Assembly: GCA_030019485.1 (NCBI GenBank)
Contig: JASEEW010000087.1
Span: 1 to 7,639, forward strand
Direction: 5' to 3'
DNA: 7,639 nucleotides
DNA from: Thermoplasmatales archaeon
Lineage (GTDB): Archaea > Thermoplasmatota > JASEFT01 > JAUWIS01
Both the position numbers and the translations under genes were made by a program. Positions 4,329 to 7,639 of the stretch are shown here, one piece after another (the stretch's first letter is position 1; every line of letters starts with the position of its first letter). The notes under the pieces are model-generated. The model saw only the letters and a list, made by a program, of their open reading frames with translations. It was not told the origin of the DNA and made no database searches.

Positions 4329-6359
4329 CTATTTCTTGAACCTGTACCCGCAGTACGGGCAGAAACTTGCTGTTTTTGATATTTCCCTGCCGCATTTTAT
4401 GCAGAACCTTTTCTCAACCGGCTTTTTAGGAGCAACTTCTTCCCTGGCAGGTATTTCCTCCCTTGGTGCAGGGATTCTTCTGCCTGCCGGCATCCTCCTT
4501 CTCAAAACAAAAAGTACAACCACGATAATCACAGCAATCATTATAGCAGCCCACCAGTAATCTGCAATGCCTGCACCACCCTCCGCTCCTTCTCCCTCAC
4601 CTCCAGCAGTTTCAGATGTGAGCGTTGCATCTTTTGATGTTAATGTTTGATTTGCACCCAGTGTTACGGACATGGAATACTCCTGAAAACCTGTTTTTGA
4701 TACTTTTATAGTGTATGTTCCTGGCAGTAGATTTGAGAGCGTGTATCCACCTGTTGAGTTCGTGTATGCTGTTCCTGCAACCATATCACTTGCATTATAT
4801 GCTTTAACAGTTGCACCAGATACAGGATTCCCATTTTTATCCTTTACAGTCCCTGATATTGAGCCTCTCTGCTGCTCTGCAGATACAGTAAGGGTGAAAT
4901 TTAATTCAGTGGTATTTCCAGCAGTAACTGCAACATTTGTTTGTGTGCTTGACACATAACCTGATTTTGATGCTGTCACATTGTATGTTCCAGGAGGCAC
5001 ACCTGTTACTGTGTAATGCCCTGTGATATTCGTCTGCGCTGTGAGACCTGCTCCTTCCACAGTTACAGTTGCATTGTTCAAACCAGTGCCATCAGCAGTA
5101 ACCCTACCTGAGATGTTCCCTGTTTCTGAAAGAAGCGTTAAAGTGAAATTATGGAAGGATGTTTGACCTGCTGTCACACTCACCTCAGCAGATGAGGAAG
5201 CATAACCTGCTGCGCTTGCTGTTACAGTATGTGTGCCTTGAGCAACACCTGATAATGTATAAGCGCCATTTGCATCTGTTAATGTATAACAGTTTGCATT
5301 TATTGAAACATTCGCATTTTGTATCCCTGTGGTTGTGCCTGAAACATATACATGTCCTGTTATTGTTCCTGTTGTTGGTGTGGCATTTAATGTGAAATCA
5401 ATGTTTGCAGAAAAAGTAGTCAAGTTCACTATCTGATAAGAGGATGTGTAGCCTGATTTTGATGCTGTTACAGTATAGGTATCAGGTGACAAGTTAGAAA
5501 TTGTGTAATTTCCATTTGCATCTGTTGTATCTGAATGTCCATCTGCTGTTACAGTTGCCCCTGATATTGGGTCACCGTTCTCATCTTTTACTGTACCTGA
5601 AACAGACCTGGTCGGAGTTACACCTATACAGTATGAGACCAGATCCATTTCAGTAGTGAGTGCTCCGTTTTCATCATACATCTCACTTTTCACAAAGTTG
5701 CACACATCAGATGAATAATATGCTGTTTCACTACCCTTTTCTGTTGTTGAGTTTATCACAAACACGTTGTATGTACCTGCAGCAACCCATACAGAATCTG
5801 TTCTCAGGCATTCATAGTTTTCAACAATAGCAGAATCGCTTTCTCCATCACCCTCTGTAGCATGCCATTCCATATGTGCATTAACATTTACGTTCCATTC
5901 TTCACCAACAGTTATCGGGAACTGGTTGTAATCCTTTGGAGGATTGTATGTTGTTATAGTGCGATTGTAGTATGTTCCATAAATCCCATAATCATTGTTA
6001 ATAGTATATATTTCCTTTACAACAGCCAGTGTTGATATAGAATAATATGTTATTCCATCCATTATGCCGGTAAATGCAATTCCTTCAACAGTGCCTTCAT
6101 AAGTGAAGTGCATTGTTGTGTTGTAAACATTGTAATCAGTATCTGTTGTCACTGTTTCTGTGGAGGCTATCTTAATACTAACATCTCCGGTAATATCCCC
6201 GTTATCTAATGAAGCAGTATAATTCCACATATCCCCAACATTCCATGTTGGCATAGGCGCAGATTCTGCTTTGACATTACTGCTTTCTGCTGAAGGTACG
6301 ATTAGCACTGCAGATATAATAAATAGTAGAGACAGCAGGATTGCTCCTTTTCCCCTCAT
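4329..6359 (-). CDS. Surface protein with four carboxypeptidase-regulatory-like repeats, TM helix and zinc-ribbon tail
   Basis: A 676-residue exported protein of unknown function. A signal peptide covers about 1-25, ending near SAES. Residues 35-250 form a beta-rich region with two W/VG/W motifs (WNVGDMWNYTA at 39-49, ITVGEEWNVNV at 149-159) and a VAAGTYNVFVI...YYSSDV segment resembling LolA/DUF3108-like modules. Four CarboxypepD_reg-type beta-sandwich repeats follow (about 252-325, 330-408, 413-491, 499-583), each with a G-x-V...GATV/NATV, DANGNYT, GTYTVTASKSGY pattern. A Gly/Glu spacer leads to a TM helix (601-620), a basic/Pro linker, and a zinc ribbon with Cys653, 656, 667 and 670. The bulk faces outside and the ribbon inside. 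Eighteen N-x-S/T sequons are spread over the outer part, consistent with N-glycosylation. Nine bases separate it from the preceding gene, so it is the last gene of a three-gene operon. Possible roles: adhesin, S-layer-associated scaffold or sensor. Confidence 0.9.
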   Translation of the reverse strand: MRGKGAILLSLLFIISAVLIVPSAESSNVKAESAPMPTWNVGDMWNYTASLDNGDITGDVSIKIASTETVTTDTDYNVYNTTMHFTYEGTVEGIAFTGIMDGITYYSISTLAVVKEIYTINNDYGIYGTYYNRTITTYNPPKDYNQFPITVGEEWNVNVNAHMEWHATEGDGESDSAIVENYECLRTDSVWVAAGTYNVFVINSTTEKGSETAYYSSDVCNFVKSEMYDENGALTTEMDLVSYCIGVTPTRSVSGTVKDENGDPISGATVTADGHSDTTDANGNYTISNLSPDTYTVTASKSGYTSSYQIVNLTTFSANIDFTLNATPTTGTITGHVYVSGTTTGIQNANVSINANCYTLTDANGAYTLSGVAQGTHTVTASAAGYASSSAEVSVTAGQTSFHNFTLTLLSETGNISGRVTADGTGLNNATVTVEGAGLTAQTNITGHYTVTGVPPGTYNVTASKSGYVSSTQTNVAVTAGNTTELNFTLTVSAEQQRGSISGTVKDKNGNPVSGATVKAYNASDMVAGTAYTNSTGGYTLSNLLPGTYTIKVSKTGFQEYSMSVTLGANQTLTSKDATLTSETAGGEGEGAEGGAGIADYWWAAIMIAVIIVVVLFVLRRRMPAGRRIPAPREEIPAREEVAPKKPVEKRFCIKCGREISKTASFCPYCGYRFKK
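4611..5606 (-). repeat. Four tandem CarboxypepD_reg-like protein repeats
   Basis: This stretch encodes residues 252-583 of the surface protein as four units of about 75-85 residues. Units 1 and 4 are the most alike, both opening with SGTVKD-NG-P-SGATV; units 2 and 3 lack the DENG loop. Some DNA-level similarity remains, for example CCTGATTTTGATGCTGT near 4960 and again near 5453, indicating duplication within the gene. Confidence 0.75.
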
Positions 6360-6368
6360 AACTATCCT

Positions 6369-7145
6369 TTACTCCTGTCTCGCACCGCATTCAGGGCAAA
6401 CCCTTGCGCTCCTCGGTATTTTTGCTGCGCATGATATGCAGAACTTTGTTCCCACTGCTGGCGCAAATGGAGTGTATGCTTTTGGTGCCTTTGCTCTCCC
6501 TGGTCTCACACCCATGCCTCTGCCTTTTATCAACGTGTAGGCAAGAAGAATTACGCATACAATCATTCCTGTTGCAAGCAGCCCAATTGTGAAGTATCTG
6601 TTTTCTGAAACAAAGTCCTTTGGCAGCACATATTTGAGCGTGTGAGAGCCTGAGTCATAGGTTATGTCTTTTGCATCTCCTGGAAGTTTGACAGTAAGTA
6701 ACGCAGTAACAGTTACCTGACCACTTGATGTTATGGTTGTGGATGCCTGCGAGAACCTTGCAGTGGTTCCCTGTAGGTTAAACCCATAAACATCAGGCGC
6801 CATCTCAATTTCCCAGTGGTCCCCTTTGTTTATTGCGCCACCAAGCAATGTGAGTGAAATTGTTATCTTGCGATCCATGCTAACAAAGTCTACCTTTGGA
6901 TTTTTTATCTCTGATGCGGTTTTGTATCCTATAAGCTCCCTGATAAGCAGATATTCGTTATGCTCGTACTGCGCAGATATCGAGCTGTACAGATTTGTGG
7001 GATAGGTGATCACCCATTCAATGTGTATATCACCAACACTGTTCACAGTAAATGTGTCTGTCTCAGTGATTGTTGTAGCAGCCACACTCATTGGTATCAT
7101 ACAAATCAGCATCCACATCACAACAAAAACTATTATTTTCTTCAT
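6369..7145 (-). CDS. Signal-peptide membrane protein with C-terminal zinc ribbon
   Basis: A 258-residue protein that I do not recognise as a named family. Residues 1-23 form a signal peptide (KK followed by a hydrophobic run ending in SVAA). An extracytoplasmic, beta-rich domain follows (about 24-183), then one TM helix (184-206), a basic Gly/Pro/Ala linker and a cytoplasmic zinc ribbon with Cys236, Cys239, Cys250 and Cys253 (FCISC...VCPECG). This is the same architecture as the larger protein downstream, but without the repeats and without N-x-S/T sequons. The ATG at 7143-7145 has a perfect AGGAGGTGA site five bases upstream; a GTG at 7152-7154 is inside that site and is rejected as the start. 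The preceding transglutaminase-like gene ends 12 bases upstream and the next gene starts nine bases downstream, so the three form one operon. Function is unknown. Confidence 0.85.
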   Translation of the reverse strand: MKKIIVFVVMWMLICMIPMSVAATTITETDTFTVNSVGDIHIEWVITYPTNLYSSISAQYEHNEYLLIRELIGYKTASEIKNPKVDFVSMDRKITISLTLLGGAINKGDHWEIEMAPDVYGFNLQGTTARFSQASTTITSSGQVTVTALLTVKLPGDAKDITYDSGSHTLKYVLPKDFVSENRYFTIGLLATGMIVCVILLAYTLIKGRGMGVRPGRAKAPKAYTPFAPAVGTKFCISCAAKIPRSARVCPECGARQE

Positions 7146-7150
7146 TTTTT

Positions 7151-7159
7151 TCACCTCCT
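7151..7159 (-). promoter_or_regulatory. Perfect Shine-Dalgarno of the zinc-ribbon membrane protein
   Basis: On the minus strand this reads AGGAGGTGA, a full-length match to the archaeal 16S 3' end, five bases before the ATG at 7145. Its first two bases overlap the TAG stop of the upstream gene (7158-7160), which suggests translational coupling. Confidence 0.8.
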
Positions 7160-7598
7160 ACTCAGGCGGAACAATGCCTGATTTCCAGACCGCTCCCACA
7201 TCCACAGTAAGTGTCCACTGTGCATTATTAAGTGTATCAACTGCATTCGTGTTTGCATCTGCCGCTGAACATGTTGAGCCTACTGCTGTAGATTCTATTG
7301 GATAGATACTCCCGCTCTGCGGTAGAATTATTCCTGGAATCGCATGCCCTGGGATAAGGAAAATAACTGTGCTCACACCCACTGCTTCCATCATCGTTGC
7401 CATGCACAGGGATGTCTCAATACAAGTGCCTCCCTTGTTAGCTATGACATCCTTTGGGTACATAAGGTATTGGGCTAAGTGGGCATCCGATGAGCCAGAA
7501 GGAAATTCACTAACTGGTGAAATATATTTTACCTCCTTATCATGTAAGTAACTGATGTTTTGCGTTTTGAAACCAACATTTGAATAAACCGAACACTG
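7158..7598 (-). CDS. Transglutaminase-like protein, C-terminal part (incomplete or frameshifted)
   Basis: The open frame begins after a stop at 7599-7601 and ends with TAG at 7158-7160, giving about 146 residues; no convincing start codon is present before the ATG at 7463. It carries a transglutaminase-like (papain-fold) core. A leading VKYISPVSEFPSGSS is followed by YPKDVIANKGGTC with the presumed nucleophile Cys (codon 7422-7424), ETSLCMATMMEAVG, IFLIPGHA with the catalytic His (7344-7346), and YPIEST with an acidic residue (Glu, 7293-7295) in the third position. Homologous domains sit in the C-terminal part of longer secreted proteins, so the N-terminus is probably beyond the right edge. 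The upstream sequence reads sensibly in another frame (TIGNSISIPSKTVTVFG, 7588-7638), pointing to a one-base frameshift, real or a sequencing error. First visible gene of the surface operon. Confidence 0.7.
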   Translation of the reverse strand, partial: QCSVYSNVGFKTQNISYLHDKEVKYISPVSEFPSGSSDAHLAQYLMYPKDVIANKGGTCIETSLCMATMMEAVGVSTVIFLIPGHAIPGIILPQSGSIYPIESTAVGSTCSAADANTNAVDTLNNAQWTLTVDVGAVWKSGIVPPE

Positions 7599-7639
7599 TT
7601 ACAGTTTTGGATGGGATGCTTATGGAGTTGCCAATAGTG

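Noticed and set aside
4246..4560. Plus-strand open frame across the convergent spacer
   Set aside because: It overlaps the end of the hydratase and the antisense of the zinc-ribbon/TM part of the surface protein, and has no recognisable domain or start signal.
7146..7154. GTG at 7152-7154 as start of the zinc-ribbon membrane protein
   Set aside because: That GTG is part of the AGGAGGTGA ribosome binding site; the ATG at 7145 is correctly spaced from it.
7531..7538. AAGGAGGT on the minus strand as a ribosome binding site for the transglutaminase-like gene
   Set aside because: No ATG, GTG or TTG lies at a suitable distance downstream; it encodes Lys-Glu-Val in the open frame and is probably coincidental.

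Overview
The window looks archaeal. Both divergent promoters near position 800 have a TATA box centred 26-27 bases upstream of the start codon, the geometry of leaderless archaeal mRNA. Internal operon genes instead carry GGTGA or AGGAGGTGA ribosome binding sites, matching an archaeal 16S 3' end. Two secreted or membrane proteins end in cytoplasmic double-CxxC zinc ribbons, a style common in Euryarchaeota, especially Thermoplasmata-like lineages. I cannot name a species. No rRNA, tRNA, insertion sequence or CRISPR array is visible.

Layout. (1) 1-230: an intergenic array of five perfect hairpins (39-225) lies between the end of a cob(I)alamin adenosyltransferase gene and a likely gene start at the left edge (minus strand, start codon 21-23, good Shine-Dalgarno). 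(2) 231-755, minus: cobO/btuR-family adenosyltransferase. (3) 756-838: compact divergent promoter region. (4) 839-4289, plus: a four-gene operon encoding thiolase, a two-helix PH-domain membrane protein, 3-hydroxyacyl-CoA dehydrogenase and enoyl-CoA hydratase. (5) 4290-4328: short convergent spacer with a pyrimidine-rich terminator. (6) 4329-7639, minus: a surface operon, in transcription order a transglutaminase-like protein (its 5' part is beyond or frameshifted at the right edge), a signal-peptide/TM/zinc-ribbon protein, and a large protein with four carboxypeptidase-regulatory-like repeats, a TM helix and a zinc ribbon.

Function. The three soluble enzymes of the plus operon interconvert acetyl-CoA and crotonyl-CoA (thiolase, 3-hydroxybutyryl-CoA dehydrogenase, crotonase). 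All their expected catalytic residues are present, so this is a working beta-oxidation or C4-CoA module. No acyl-CoA dehydrogenase, ETF or acyl-CoA ligase is in view. The neighbouring adenosyltransferase makes adenosylcobalamin; a link to a B12-dependent acyl-CoA mutase elsewhere is only inference. The minus operon encodes envelope proteins facing outside with zinc-ribbon tails inside. Its function is unknown, and with the hairpin array it is the least explained part of the window.
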